NCBI RefSeq assembly: GCF_900114465.1 | Contig: NZ_FOTD01000001.1 | Coordinates: 248,001 to 312,000 of the forward strand | DNA: 64,000 nucleotides | DNA from: Trichococcus palustris | Lineage (GTDB): Bacteria; Bacillota; Bacilli; Lactobacillales; Aerococcaceae | Direction of reading: 5' to 3' | Shown here: one piece after another, positions 52,764-62,237 of the stretch | Numbering within the stretch: the first letter of the stretch is position 1 | Layout of the letters: each line of letters starts with the position of its first letter | Position numbers and translations under genes: made by a program | The notes under the pieces: generated by a model | Databases searched by the model: none | What the model was told of the DNA's origin: nothing | What the model saw: the letters and a program-made list of their open reading frames with translations, nothing else

Positions 52764-53618
52764 CTAATTGATCTGCGGCGGACGTTCATGGCTGTTGTCC
52801 GGTTCTTTGAAATCAGGATGCTGCCAGTGGTTCAGATACCTCATATCTTCGTCGTCGATCGAAAAATCAAAGATTTGAATGTTTTCCGCCATGCGTTCTT
52901 TATGGACCGTTTTGGTCAGAGGCACAATCCCGTTCTGAACATCAAAACGCAGCAAAATTTGCGCAGCGGATTTCCCGTATTTTTGTGCCATTGCCTGTAC
53001 GCGTTCGTCATGCGCCAACACTTTAAGTGGCGCCAACGGCGAATAGGCTTCGACAACGATGCCATTGTTTCTGCAGAATGCGACGGTATCCTGCTGCAAA
53101 ACGCCCGGATGGATCAATAATTGATTGACCATCGGCGTTATCAGGCTGTGATCCATCAGATTTTGGAGATGAGGAATCGAAAAATTGCTGACGCCGATTG
53201 CCTTCAACAGTCCTTCGTCATATAATTCCTCGAAAGCCCGCCATGTCTCTGCGTTATCTAAATCCCAATCCTCGCCGTGTCCTTCGACGACTGGCCAATG
53301 GATCAAATACAAATCCAGATAATCCGTTCCCAATCGCTGCAGCGATGCTTCGACTTCCCGTCTGACGTTATTGTACCCATGGGCCGCATTCCTTAATTTG
53401 CTCGTGATGAAAAGTTCCCCGCGTGGAACACCACTCTCACGAATGCCTTGCCCGACCAATTCTTCATTCAGATACGCGCTTGCGCAATCGACATGCCGGA
53501 AGCCGATTGCGAGGGCATCTTTTACGCCTTGTACACATTCTTCGGGAACTTTATTGCGCCAGGTACCGTATCCCAGCAACGGCATTTTTACTCCGTTTGA
53601 TAACGAAACTATCTCCAT
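52764..53618 (-). CDS. Aldo/keto reductase
   Basis: 284 residues of the AKR5-like bacterial group with the catalytic tetrad visible: Asp in HVDCASAYLNE, Tyr in the same stretch, Lys in FITSKL and His in YLIHWP. GVSNFSIPHLQNL, and the NADPH-binding end (PLTKTVHKERMAEN), follow. Reduces carbonyls such as methylglyoxal or 2,5-diketogluconate. Monocistronic. Confidence 0.93.
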   Translation of the reverse strand: MEIVSLSNGVKMPLLGYGTWRNKVPEECVQGVKDALAIGFRHVDCASAYLNEELVGQGIRESGVPRGELFITSKLRNAAHGYNNVRREVEASLQRLGTDYLDLYLIHWPVVEGHGEDWDLDNAETWRAFEELYDEGLLKAIGVSNFSIPHLQNLMDHSLITPMVNQLLIHPGVLQQDTVAFCRNNGIVVEAYSPLAPLKVLAHDERVQAMAQKYGKSAAQILLRFDVQNGIVPLTKTVHKERMAENIQIFDFSIDDEDMRYLNHWQHPDFKEPDNSHERPPQIN

Positions 53619-53840
53619 CTGTACACCCCATCATCTGATTTCACTTATTTTTACAAATAGTATAGCATATACGTACATAGCGAATGTTCAACACTGGATT
53701 CCCTTAAAGACCGATATTATTCTAAGCATGATAAAATATAACTGACAATACAAGTATTTTATTTTGGCTGGACACCGCCCAGAAATGAAATCAGAAAAAA
53801 GGGCAAGCTATTGCAAGTCTGCCCAACAGGAGTGATAGCG

Positions 53841-54596
53841 ATGATGAACTGCATTACGATACGATTTTATGCGGAATTGAATGACTTCCTCCCTCAAAAC
53901 CGCAGGCAGCTTGCCTTCAGCCATTTTTTCTATGGCCAGCCTTCCGTAAAGGACCTGATTGAGACGCTGGGGGTCCCTCATACCGAGGTGGATCTGATTC
54001 TGATCGACGGGAAATCATCCGATTTTTCCCGTCAGCTGTGCGGCGGTGAACGGGTGGCCGTCTATCCGCATTTTAAAGAGCTGGACGTCTCGGCAGTGAG
54101 CCGCATGCAACCGGCTTCGCTGTCCGAATTCCGCTTCACCGTGGATGCTCCTCTCGGCAAGTTGGCTTCGCTCTTACGCATGGTCGGATTTGACGCCCAG
54201 TATGATAAGAATGTATCAGACAATCAACTCGCGGAAGAATCTTCCGCTGAGCGAAGGATTCTGCTTACGGTCGACCGGGAATTGCTGAAAAGGAAAAAAG
54301 TGGTATACGGCTATTGCATCCGGTCCTGGGACCCGACCCAACAATTGAATGAAGTGTTGAACCGATTCAACCTTTTCGACCGGCTCCGACCGTTCGAGCG
54401 CTGTTTGCGGTGCAATGGGGTTTTGCGTCCCATTCCCAAGGAGCAAGTCTTATCCCGCCTACCAGAGATGGTGCGGGAATCCCTGAATGAATTTTATCAA
54501 TGCCCAGGGTGCGGACGAATCTACTGGAAGGGGACGCACTATCATCACATGAACGATTTTATTCAGCACTTGAAAGCGAAAAATTTGCACAGCTAA
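53841..54596 (+). CDS. Ub-Mut7C / Mut7-C RNase-type protein
   Basis: 251 residues: an N-terminal ubiquitin-like domain (ITIRFYAELNDFLPQNRR..., residues ~5-80) followed by a Mut7-C PIN-fold RNase domain (LGKLASLLRMVGFDAQYD...LLTVDRELLKRK) and a terminal zinc ribbon CLRCNGVL/CPGCGRIYWKGTHY. Predicted cytoplasmic RNA-processing nuclease, biologically uncharacterised. Start ATG 53841, 8 nt after AGGAG. Confidence 0.88.
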   Translation: MMNCITIRFYAELNDFLPQNRRQLAFSHFFYGQPSVKDLIETLGVPHTEVDLILIDGKSSDFSRQLCGGERVAVYPHFKELDVSAVSRMQPASLSEFRFTVDAPLGKLASLLRMVGFDAQYDKNVSDNQLAEESSAERRILLTVDRELLKRKKVVYGYCIRSWDPTQQLNEVLNRFNLFDRLRPFERCLRCNGVLRPIPKEQVLSRLPEMVRESLNEFYQCPGCGRIYWKGTHYHHMNDFIQHLKAKNLHS

Positions 54597-54617
54597 GGGT
54601 GCAGATTTTTCGCTTTC
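54572..54617 (+). terminator. Terminator overlapping the Mut7-C stop
   Basis: GAAAGCGAAAAAT.TGCAC pairs with GTGCA.ATTTTTCGCTTTC; the left arm is in the last codons. Confidence 0.75.
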
Positions 54618-54650
54618 TTCCCGTCATTTTCAACTTGGAGAGGAATCATT

Positions 54651-55787
54651 TCACACTTCAATGTAACCCATCATCTGATCGATGAGTCCCTTAGCCTGTT
54701 TGTACCGCGCGTAATAGCCGAATTCATCTATTTCTGCGGTTCCTTTTGCATCCAGCAATACCATTTTCCCGAGGTTTCCGCTCTTCTCTATTTCCTCCAG
54801 CATCATTTCGTGAATAGTCCGCAATAAGACATCCTCACTGTATTCCATGTTGCGGTATCCGTCATCGACGTATTTCTTTGTCGGCGGAACCAACAAAATC
54901 AAGTCCCATTGTTGGCGCGAAATGAAAGCGTCGGCCGCCTGCTCGACCACTCGGTATTCCGTCTCTGTGATAGCGTAAGCATCGTCCGTAACACCCAGGC
55001 GCGCATAAACCTTCGTCACCATCACATCCGTGTCCAAAATCGCCAAGCCTTGGTTGGCACGGCTGGCTATCGTATCGCGGTTCAACTGGAACTGGCCCGT
55101 AACCAAGCGTTGGTAGTCCATGCCATCCAGTTCGAAATCATTCACGTTCGACTCTTCCTGGTATTTCCGCGAAAATTCAAAACTATAGGGGCACGAGTAC
55201 ACTTTAGCCAAATCCTCAACCAACCTCGTCTTTCCTCCGCTCGGCGCACCCAGCACCAAGACCTTTTTGCTGAAGGCTCTGCGAAAAGGTAGTGCGATGG
55301 CATTCCAATATTTCAGCGGATTTTCGCGAATTCCCGCTCCGGAAACCTGATACACCGATTCGTTCACCAAAACGACTTCATTTTCCGTCAGCTTGTCTAC
55401 CTCTTCGGCATATGTTCTTTCACCGACATACCAAATTTTTTTAGCTGCGGAATCGTAGAGGGACGCTTGGATTTTTCCTTCCACTATTTCTAACCAAAGT
55501 CGCCACGTTTCAGATTGTTTTGGCATGTCAGTCTCATCCGCCATCACGACATAGATCTGATTGTCATTCGCAAACAATTCGCGCATGTAACGGAAACGCC
55601 GATAGACATCCAGCCCAAACTGTTCCCCAAAATCCCCTTGGTAGCCGCTCACAATAACGACACAGCCATCATTTTCCTTTTTTGCCCTCATGATTACTTC
55701 TAATTGTCCAACATGGCACGGCACAAAAGTACCGAAAACAATCCCGATACGGGTCCCTTTCAACTTGTCCTTATATAGATTGCCCAC
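54651..55787 (-). CDS. NadR-like NMN adenylyltransferase/ribosylnicotinamide kinase
   Basis: 378 residues: an N-terminal nucleotidyltransferase domain (GIVFGTFVPCHVGQLEVI at ~15-32; SGAGIRENPLKYWNAI near 150) and a P-loop kinase domain (VLVLGAPSGGKTRLVEDLA at ~175). This is the NadR layout without the HTH. Notably the (H/T)xGH motif reads HVGQ, losing the second catalytic His, so adenylylation may be weak or altered. Start is GTG 55787 after GGGGG. Confidence 0.85.
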   Translation of the reverse strand: MGNLYKDKLKGTRIGIVFGTFVPCHVGQLEVIMRAKKENDGCVVIVSGYQGDFGEQFGLDVYRRFRYMRELFANDNQIYVVMADETDMPKQSETWRLWLEIVEGKIQASLYDSAAKKIWYVGERTYAEEVDKLTENEVVLVNESVYQVSGAGIRENPLKYWNAIALPFRRAFSKKVLVLGAPSGGKTRLVEDLAKVYSCPYSFEFSRKYQEESNVNDFELDGMDYQRLVTGQFQLNRDTIASRANQGLAILDTDVMVTKVYARLGVTDDAYAITETEYRVVEQAADAFISRQQWDLILLVPPTKKYVDDGYRNMEYSEDVLLRTIHEMMLEEIEKSGNLGKMVLLDAKGTAEIDEFGYYARYKQAKGLIDQMMGYIEV

Positions 55788-55978
55788 TAAAATACCCCCT
55801 TTTTTCCCGACCAGCCTTATCTGCCTATCCTAATCCTAACGAGCTCTCTTACACCAGGGAATTTCAGTATAGAGTGGTAGCTGCAGCCGTTCCGCACTAG
55901 CGTACTTTCTCAATAAGAGCTTGGTTAACAATCCTTTTCTTTATTGTAATACATCAGGACATCTTTGAGAAAAAATAA

Positions 55979-56017
55979 GGTGGGCCAGAAATCAGTTCCC
56001 CTGATTTCCGGCCCACC
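55979..56017 (-). terminator. Terminator of lysA
   Basis: GGTGGGCCGGAAATCAG pairs with GATTTCTGGCCCACC, followed on the minus strand by TTATTTTTT; 70 nt past the lysA stop. The gap 55788-56086 otherwise holds nothing recognised. Confidence 0.85.
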
Positions 56018-56086
56018 TCTATCCATGCGATTGTAATTTATACCTTTTTCCCCCGGTTGATTCCCGGCAAAAATGATGGTTCGCGC

Positions 56087-57352
56087 TTATTTAATGTCTT
56101 TGAACAGCCCAGTAAAGTCAAAAGTGGCAAAATAATCAGCTGGCGTTTCGGCACGGCGAATCAATTCCGTTTTGCCGTCTTCCTTCAATAAGACTTCAGC
56201 GGAACGCAATTTCCCGTTGTAGTTGTATCCCATTGAGAAGCCATGGGCGCCCGTGTCATGCAGAACGACCAAATCACCGATATCGATTTTCGGCAACATC
56301 CGGTCGATCGCGAATTTATCGTTGTTTTCGCACAATCCCCCAGTGATATCATACTTATGATCAGCCGGTTCATTTTCTTTGCCCATTACGGTAATGTGAT
56401 GGTACGCTCCGTACATCGTAGGACGCATCAAGTTTGCTGCGCAAGCATCCAAACCGATGTATTCTTTGTAGATATGTTTTTCGTGAATTGCAGTCGCAAC
56501 CAGGCAACCATATGGTCCAAGCATAAATCTTCCCAATTCCGTGTAGATGGCAACATCGCCCATACCAGCAGGGACAAGAATTTCTTCAAATGCCTTTCTG
56601 ACGCCTTCCCCAATCTTATAGATATCTGCTTGTTTTTGTTCAGGACGATAAGGGATGCCGATACCGCCGGAAAGGTTGATGAATGAGATATGCGCGCCCG
56701 TTTCCTCTTTCAATTCCACAGCTGTTTGGAAAAGGATCTTCGCAAGGATCGGATAGTATTCTTCCTCCACATTATTGCTGGCTAAAAAGGAATGGATACC
56801 GAAATGTTTAACGCCTTTATCCATCAAAATTTTGAAGCCTTCCGTCATCTGTGGACGCGTGAAACCGTATTTTGCATCTTCGGGTTTGTCCATGATTTCA
56901 TTGTTGATGGTGAACTCTCCGCCTGGATTGTAGCGGCAGCTGATCGTTTCCGGAATGCCGGCTGCTTCCTCCAAGAAGTCGATGTGGGTGATGTCATCCA
57001 GATTGATGGTTACGTTTAATTTGCGTGCCAGCACAAAATCTTCTTTTGGTGTCACATTGGATGAGAACATGATATCATCCTCTTTGAATCCAAGCGCGTC
57101 AGACATCAACAGTTCCGTGTAGGATGAACAATCTGCCCCGCAGCCTTCTTCTTTCAGGATCTGCAGGATGGCTGGTGTCGGTGTCGCCTTGACTGCAAAG
57201 TATTCTTTGAAGCCTTTGTTCCATGAGAATGCTTCTTTCAATCGACGGGCATTTTCGCGGATTCCTTTTTCGTCATACAAATGGAATGGTGTTGGATATT
57301 CTTTTACAATTTCCTCTAGTTGTTCTTTGTTCACAAACGTTGTCTTCGTCAT
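56087..57352 (-). CDS. lysA: Diaminopimelate decarboxylase
   Basis: 421 residues, fold-type III PLP enzyme making lysine from meso-diaminopimelate. PLP lysine in YFAVKATP, GGG-like SGGIGIP, and HDTGAHGFSMGYNYNG near the end with the CENN segment. Its ATG overlaps the stop of a TrmB-type regulator by 4 nt, so the two are coupled. No lysine riboswitch is visible upstream. Confidence 0.93.
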   Translation of the reverse strand: MTKTTFVNKEQLEEIVKEYPTPFHLYDEKGIRENARRLKEAFSWNKGFKEYFAVKATPTPAILQILKEEGCGADCSSYTELLMSDALGFKEDDIMFSSNVTPKEDFVLARKLNVTINLDDITHIDFLEEAAGIPETISCRYNPGGEFTINNEIMDKPEDAKYGFTRPQMTEGFKILMDKGVKHFGIHSFLASNNVEEEYYPILAKILFQTAVELKEETGAHISFINLSGGIGIPYRPEQKQADIYKIGEGVRKAFEEILVPAGMGDVAIYTELGRFMLGPYGCLVATAIHEKHIYKEYIGLDACAANLMRPTMYGAYHHITVMGKENEPADHKYDITGGLCENNDKFAIDRMLPKIDIGDLVVLHDTGAHGFSMGYNYNGKLRSAEVLLKEDGKTELIRRAETPADYFATFDFTGLFKDIK

Positions 57353-58053
57353 ATATTTGCGCTTCCTCTCGTCATTTCGATTAATGTAATTTCATTCCGT
57401 AAAGAGTCTTTCAATAAATCAACCAGATTTTTCTTCCCTGAATACAGGCAAGTGGAGTATTCGCCATCATCAATGTCCCCAGTGAGCACATTGGCTGAGT
57501 CTGCAATGATCCTTATCTGCTGCTTTGATTTTTCCATCATGTGTACGATCGTTCCTTCCATAGTAAAGGGAACATCGGTTATGATTACGATTTTGATTTC
57601 CCGGCTGATGGCATCTTCCATTTCGGGCAGAAGTTCCTGCAGGATTTCCCCTGACACCGAAAGATAGACCCTCGATTTTGCTTCTGCAATCATGTTCTTC
57701 ATTTTATTCAGGATGTGGCTCTCACCCGTGATGGTGATATACCCCTCCGCCTCTTCCCTTTTGTTGGGAATGCTTTTGATCAGCGTTTGCTTCGTTTCCT
57801 GAAGCTTCCTGATTTTATTGCCGCAAAACTCTTCGATGGGTACCGGCGTGTAGCGGGTAGTTGGACCTTCAATAACAAACGCCCCACCCTTTTCGACGAG
57901 GGACGCCAAAGATGCGTATGCATTCGAACGCGAAATGCCGGTGATTTTTGAAACTTCATAGCCATTCAGATCGCCATCCGATAGTAACCTTAAATAGATG
58001 GTGGCCTCATGTCTGGTCAGGTTAAATTGTGTCAACAATTCAATGTTATCCAA
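57349..58053 (-). CDS. TrmB-family transcriptional regulator
   Basis: About 234 residues: N-terminal winged helix (FNLTRHEATIYLRLLSDGDLNGYEVSKITGISRSNAYASLASLVEKG) and a C-terminal effector domain with a phospholipase-D-like SVSGEILQELL region, as in TrmB sugar sensors. TTG 58053 is preferred as the start: 9 nt after AGGGGTG; GTG 58065 is inside that site. Coupling to lysA suggests it controls that gene, an unusual target for TrmB. Confidence 0.85.
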   Translation of the reverse strand: MDNIELLTQFNLTRHEATIYLRLLSDGDLNGYEVSKITGISRSNAYASLASLVEKGGAFVIEGPTTRYTPVPIEEFCGNKIRKLQETKQTLIKSIPNKREEAEGYITITGESHILNKMKNMIAEAKSRVYLSVSGEILQELLPEMEDAISREIKIVIITDVPFTMEGTIVHMMEKSKQQIRIIADSANVLTGDIDDGEYSTCLYSGKKNLVDLLKDSLRNEITLIEMTRGSANI

Positions 58054-58098
58054 TAAAAATATCACCCCTCATACAAATGAATCCCTTACTTTTTAATT

Positions 58099-58122
58099 TA
58101 GTATTACTGTATAGGAACACTA
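58099..58122. promoter_or_regulatory. Possible operator before the TrmB-lysA operon
   Basis: TAGTATT and AACACTA are arms (one mismatch) 10 nt apart in the AT-rich promoter region 46 nt before the TTG start. Confidence 0.35.
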
Positions 58123-58167
58123 TATAACATTTCCATTTCCTTGTCTATTTTAATGCTTCTGAAAAAC

Positions 58168-58204
58168 GAAAAAACTGCATTTCTTATCAAAACCAGAAAT
58201 GCAG
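58168..58204 (-). terminator. Terminator of udk
   Basis: CTGCATTTCT pairs with AGAAATGCAG, followed on the minus strand by TTTTTT; about 100 nt past the udk stop. It insulates the TrmB promoter. The text between (58225-58243) carries a fragment of the palindromic repeat family. Confidence 0.8.
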
Positions 58205-58300
58205 CTATTTCTATCTACCCTTTGTTCCCGGAAAAGGTGTGACGATGGATGTGAAACCTCTCCAAAGAATAAGGTGCTTAATCTTCAGGTGAACTCATCA

Positions 58301-58963
58301 TTACTGGGTTTCAGCCAGATTGTTTTCATTATTCGTTGTTGTTCCACCCGAGTGGTGAACGGTGTAGTGTTCGACAAATTCCGCTAGCATATCGGTGGCG
58401 ATTTCATTTTCTCCGCCTCGTGGCACAATGATGTCCGCAAATATCTTAGAAGGTTCTATGAAGGCGTCATGCATTGGTTTGACCGTCGTCAGATAACGCT
58501 TCACCGTTTTTTCGTAAGTGCTATTGCGTTCCCTAATGTCCCTTTCGATACGCCTGATTAAACGGATATCCGGTTCTGCGTCCACAAAAATCTTAAAGTC
58601 TATCAACGAGCGCACTTCCGTTATTGCCAAAACCAGAATCCCTTCCAGAATGGCTACCGATTTGGGCTCTAAATGCATCGTCTTTGTGGTGCGGGATTGG
58701 GTACTGAAGTTATAGTGCGGAACCTCGATAGGGTGTCCTTGGCGTAGTTGTTTTAAATGGGCTATTAATAATTTGCTGTCAAAAGCATTCGGATGATCGA
58801 GGTTCAGTTTCTCCCGTTCTTCCAGACTCAGATGTGAACGATCCTTATAGTACCAATCCTGCGAAATGTAGACTACATTTTCTTCCCCTAGCCTCTCTGC
58901 CACGGTGCGCGCAACCGTTGTCTTCCCCGCGCCGGACCCTCCGGCAATTCCTATAATGATCAT
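58301..58963 (-). CDS. udk: Uridine kinase
   Basis: 220 residues with Walker A GGSGAGKTT, QDWYYKD, DHPNAFD and RRIERDIRERN, the pattern of Udk, phosphorylating uridine/cytidine with GTP or ATP in pyrimidine salvage. ATG 58963 follows AAAGGAG. The C-terminal tail GGTTTNNENNLAETQ is low-complexity. Alone on its transcript. Confidence 0.93.
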   Translation of the reverse strand: MIIIGIAGGSGAGKTTVARTVAERLGEENVVYISQDWYYKDRSHLSLEEREKLNLDHPNAFDSKLLIAHLKQLRQGHPIEVPHYNFSTQSRTTKTMHLEPKSVAILEGILVLAITEVRSLIDFKIFVDAEPDIRLIRRIERDIRERNSTYEKTVKRYLTTVKPMHDAFIEPSKIFADIIVPRGGENEIATDMLAEFVEHYTVHHSGGTTTNNENNLAETQ

Positions 58964-59099
58964 AGTATCCACTCCTTTCAAGCATCATCCATCGTGAACA
59001 AGAGCTTTCCCTTTATTATTAAAATCAAAATGGAGCACACGACGAAACAGCACCTATTTAATTGCCGAGCATCAAGATGTCGCCGCTTCATTTCACCTG

Positions 59100-59879
59100 T
59101 TATTCCAAGATGGGCAGTTGCCTTCTGATGCTGTCGACCATGTCCAGGTCGATCTCTACGATTTTGACCTCCTCATCAAAGCCGAGCTGAACGACGACTT
59201 CCCCCCAGGGATTGGTCACGATCGAATGCCCATAGGCGTGGTAGCTGAAGTCCAAATCCCGTGCCGGGCTTACCCCGACCATGAACAGCTCATTGTCGAG
59301 CGCACGCGCCCGAAAAGTCAGTTCCCAGTGTGCCGGCCCCGTCGTCATGTTGAAGGCTCCCGGAACGATGCAGAGCACGGCCCCCTCCTGCTGCATCTTC
59401 TGAAACTCCGCAGCAAAGCGGATGTCGAAGCAGATACCCAACCCGAAGATGCCGAATTCAGTCGGAAAGACACCAAATTTATCGCCGGGTGATAGAATGT
59501 CGGACTCCCGGAAATGCTGCCCGCCTTCAATCTGGATATCGAACAGATGGACTTTGCTGTGTTCGTATATTTTATCGCCTTTGCGGTCGAAGACGTAGCT
59601 GGTGTTGTAGATTTTGCCGTCTTCCCGTCTTGGTACGGAGCCGCCGACTAGGTAGACATGATTATCCTTGGCCATTTTCGAAAGCCGGACATAGGTTTCG
59701 CCGCCCCTCTCTTCTGCATACTCAGGAAAATAGGAATTGTCGTAGGGAGTGTTGAACATTTCGGGGAGCACAATCAGATCCGCTCCCTTGCTGGCTGCAT
59801 CCCGCAACAGGTTTTCCGCATGAATCAGGTTTTTTCCTTTGTCGTCGATGACCTTCATTTGTACCAATCCGATCTTCAT
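59100..59879 (-). CDS. Nitrilase-family omega-amidase (Nit2-like)
   Basis: 259 residues, carbon-nitrogen hydrolase with the Glu-Lys-Cys triad: LPEMFN (Glu), HSKVHLFD (Lys), GICFDIRF (Cys). The Nit2-like sequence suggests deamidation of alpha-ketoglutaramate or ketosuccinamate. ATG 59879 with GGGAGG upstream; overlaps the previous stop by one base (TGATG), so translation is coupled. The frame is open far upstream within the previous gene, but that text is not protein-like. Confidence 0.9.
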   Translation of the reverse strand: MKIGLVQMKVIDDKGKNLIHAENLLRDAASKGADLIVLPEMFNTPYDNSYFPEYAEERGGETYVRLSKMAKDNHVYLVGGSVPRREDGKIYNTSYVFDRKGDKIYEHSKVHLFDIQIEGGQHFRESDILSPGDKFGVFPTEFGIFGLGICFDIRFAAEFQKMQQEGAVLCIVPGAFNMTTGPAHWELTFRARALDNELFMVGVSPARDLDFSYHAYGHSIVTNPWGEVVVQLGFDEEVKIVEIDLDMVDSIRRQLPILE

Positions 59880-60640
59880 CAGTTGCCTCCCGTCTGGTTT
59901 TGAATATCCATTTCTTTCAGGATATCCCCGTAGATTGCTTCGGTCTGTTCGGTATCCGCCATATTGAAGATGACGGTCTTCCCCTCTTCTTCGAGATAAA
60001 TGAAGGGCGGTTTTTCCGCATCGATGAACAGTTTGACCCCGCCAAATTCGGCTGTCTGGAAATGTCCCTTCAGATGCGACCCTAACGCGGAGCCGTTGCT
60101 GCGCCATTTGATGGTGGGGAGCGTTTCCTTCAACGCGACGGACTCGATCTTGTCCCAGGCATAGGTTTCACCGTACATCCCATGTATTTGGACACCATCT
60201 TCCGAGAGGGAAACCTCTGTCGGTTGAACAGAAAAAAACAGCAAGACGCCAACAGCGAGGAGCGTCAACCCGGCTATGCCAAGCGGCACCACCAACTGCT
60301 TCCCAGCCCCTGCCCGCCATTTCCCATTTTCGTCGAAGAGATTGCCGTCATATTTTTGGGCTTTGACCAGCAGATAGACCGTCGTGATGCCAAAGAATAA
60401 AAAAAACGGCTCCACGGCTACCTTCACGCTTAGTGCTTGCAGGATGCCCATCACGGCAAAGACGGCCCCGTTGACGTAGCCATACAAGCCCATTAATTTG
60501 CCGAGGCCTTTTGTGTCTACATTGGCCTTCTTCGCCTTCGGCATCGTATTGTATCCCGAAATCAGAAAATACCATTTAAAAACGTGCACCGACAGCCCCA
60601 TAAAGATGAAGAGCGCCGCCATCATAAAAGAAAACCACAT
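59879..60640 (-). CDS. DUF3784 / PH-like membrane protein
   Basis: 253 residues with four membrane helices (DUF3784 pattern [24 protein letters not shown] early) and a C-terminal bacterial PH-like domain ([28 protein letters not shown]...[19 protein letters not shown]). Function unknown. AAGGAGG precedes ATG. Coupled to the amidase gene. Confidence 0.75.
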   Translation of the reverse strand: MWFSFMMAALFIFMGLSVHVFKWYFLISGYNTMPKAKKANVDTKGLGKLMGLYGYVNGAVFAVMGILQALSVKVAVEPFFLFFGITTVYLLVKAQKYDGNLFDENGKWRAGAGKQLVVPLGIAGLTLLAVGVLLFFSVQPTEVSLSEDGVQIHGMYGETYAWDKIESVALKETLPTIKWRSNGSALGSHLKGHFQTAEFGGVKLFIDAEKPPFIYLEEEGKTVIFNMADTEQTEAIYGDILKEMDIQNQTGGN

Positions 60641-60833
60641 ATTTATCTACCCTCCTTAAATGCTTCACCGCCCAACCCCCAACCCATCCTATTTCGGATG
60701 GAAATGGGAATGGCTAGGCCGATTAAGCCTTTTCATTTTGAACGTTAAAGACAGCGAAAGAACTAAAAAATACTCTCTCTTCCATCTCCGCTCTTTTGTC
60801 TTTATCATAACACAAGAACCGTTGCATATAAAA

Positions 60834-60878
60834 AATAGGCTGCCGCTCAGGATAAAAATCCTTTTCGAGCAGCCTATT
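60834..60878 (-). terminator. Terminator of the AEC transporter gene
   Basis: AATAGGCTGC.GCTC pairs with GAGC.AGCCTATT, then T-run on the minus strand; 39 nt past the stop. Confidence 0.8.
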
Positions 60879-60916
60879 CTTTAATGTCGTGTAATTCTAT
60901 TTAACGAATGTACTTC

Positions 60917-61855
60917 TTAGATGTATCCTAGTGATTTTAATATCGTAATGAAAATCACTAAGGTGAACATGGATAAAATGGTCGTGAAAACAACGATTTG
61001 GCTGGCTAAATCCGGGTCACCGCCCATTTGCTGTGCCATTGTATAACTGGAAACGGCCGTTGGCCCAGCCAGCATCGTCATCATGGGCACCAGATTTTCG
61101 CCTCTTAATCCGGCGCTGACCGCAAGGAGCAATCCCCCGATTGGAATAAGGAGCAATTTTACAAACACGGTAATAGTCAATTGCTTTCTTGAATCCTTCA
61201 ATGCCTCAAATCGGAAGGTCCCGCCCATAACAATCAAAGCCAGCGGTGTCACCAAGCCTTTGATGCCATTCAACGTATTGTCGACTGGTACTGGGAATCG
61301 CATGCCTGAGATGCCAATCATGACGCCGATTATCGTTCCGATGAACATGGGATTTTTTAAAATATCCGTCAGGATTTGTTTTGGACGGACCTGATGATCT
61401 GAATAAATGGACAAGGCCACCACGGACAGAACATTGTTCAGCGGCACAATGACTGCAATCAGTACGGACGTCATCGCCAACTGCTTTTCCGACAAAAGTG
61501 AAGCTGCAATCGGCAAGCCGAACAAAACGAAATTTGACCGAAAGGCGCCCTGCAGCATCACGCCGCGTTTCGCATTACTTTTTTCGATTTTTGGAATCAT
61601 AAAAGCTAGAATCACGAAAATCCCCGCCGCTAAACTGACCGCAAAAAGTAACACGTCAACACGGAACGAACTTCTTATGTCCGCATTGTAAACATTCATC
61701 AATAAATTGATCGGTAAAAAGAACCTAAATATGGCATTATTTAATTTTTGATAGGTCGGCCCATCAAGCAGTTTCGCATGCAGCAAGCCTTGCCCAATCA
61801 ACATATAGAACAGCAACGGCAACACTGCATTCACTGCGATGGTAAAATTCCCCAT
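60917..61855 (-). CDS. AEC (auxin efflux carrier) family transporter
   Basis: 312 residues, about ten membrane helices in two five-helix halves; conserved FRFFLPINLLMNVY and PTAVSSYTMAQQMGGD of the AEC/malonate-lactate permease family. Probably exports or imports a small carboxylate. AAAGGGAGGGG precedes ATG. Monocistronic. Confidence 0.9.
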   Translation of the reverse strand: MGNFTIAVNAVLPLLFYMLIGQGLLHAKLLDGPTYQKLNNAIFRFFLPINLLMNVYNADIRSSFRVDVLLFAVSLAAGIFVILAFMIPKIEKSNAKRGVMLQGAFRSNFVLFGLPIAASLLSEKQLAMTSVLIAVIVPLNNVLSVVALSIYSDHQVRPKQILTDILKNPMFIGTIIGVMIGISGMRFPVPVDNTLNGIKGLVTPLALIVMGGTFRFEALKDSRKQLTITVFVKLLLIPIGGLLLAVSAGLRGENLVPMMTMLAGPTAVSSYTMAQQMGGDPDLASQIVVFTTILSMFTLVIFITILKSLGYI

Positions 61856-62237
61856 TAAATCCCCTCCCTTTTTAATCTTTTCAACGCCATGGAAGTAACC
61901 GACTTAGCAGATTAGCTCTGTCAAATGCCTCTATCAGCGTAAAGCATTTTTTTAATATTAAACTATGGAATAGTTATCATTAGCTACCCATCGCACTGCC
62001 GTTTGTCGGCATATTTTTCGATATTGTCAAAATATCCTTTGAATGACTTTCGGAACGAGTCTTGATAAAAAAACTTTACATGAAAACAGCATAATTTTCA
62101 ATGCCAATATTTCCCATATAACACAAGTACTGCCACCGATAATCCAGAAATTTAAACCCGAAAGAAAGGACCAAAATCCATATGAGAACCTTGGCCTTCA
62201 ATTATGTATTTTAGAACGTGGACCTCGCACAATACTT
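61856..62237. other. Intergenic stretch, no gene recognised
   Basis: AT-rich; contains the AEC promoter region (TTTAATATTAAA palindrome near 61950) and no convincing coding sequence on either strand. Confidence 0.5.

Noticed and set aside
58066-58200. Lysine riboswitch before the TrmB-lysA operon
   Set aside because: The leader is only about 50-70 nt and AT-rich; the multi-helix L-box core is absent.
59880-60107. N-terminal extension of the nitrilase-family protein by 76 residues
   Set aside because: The extension is Arg/Gly-rich, overlaps the upstream coding gene, and the ATG at 59879 has a strong ribosome site and starts the domain exactly.
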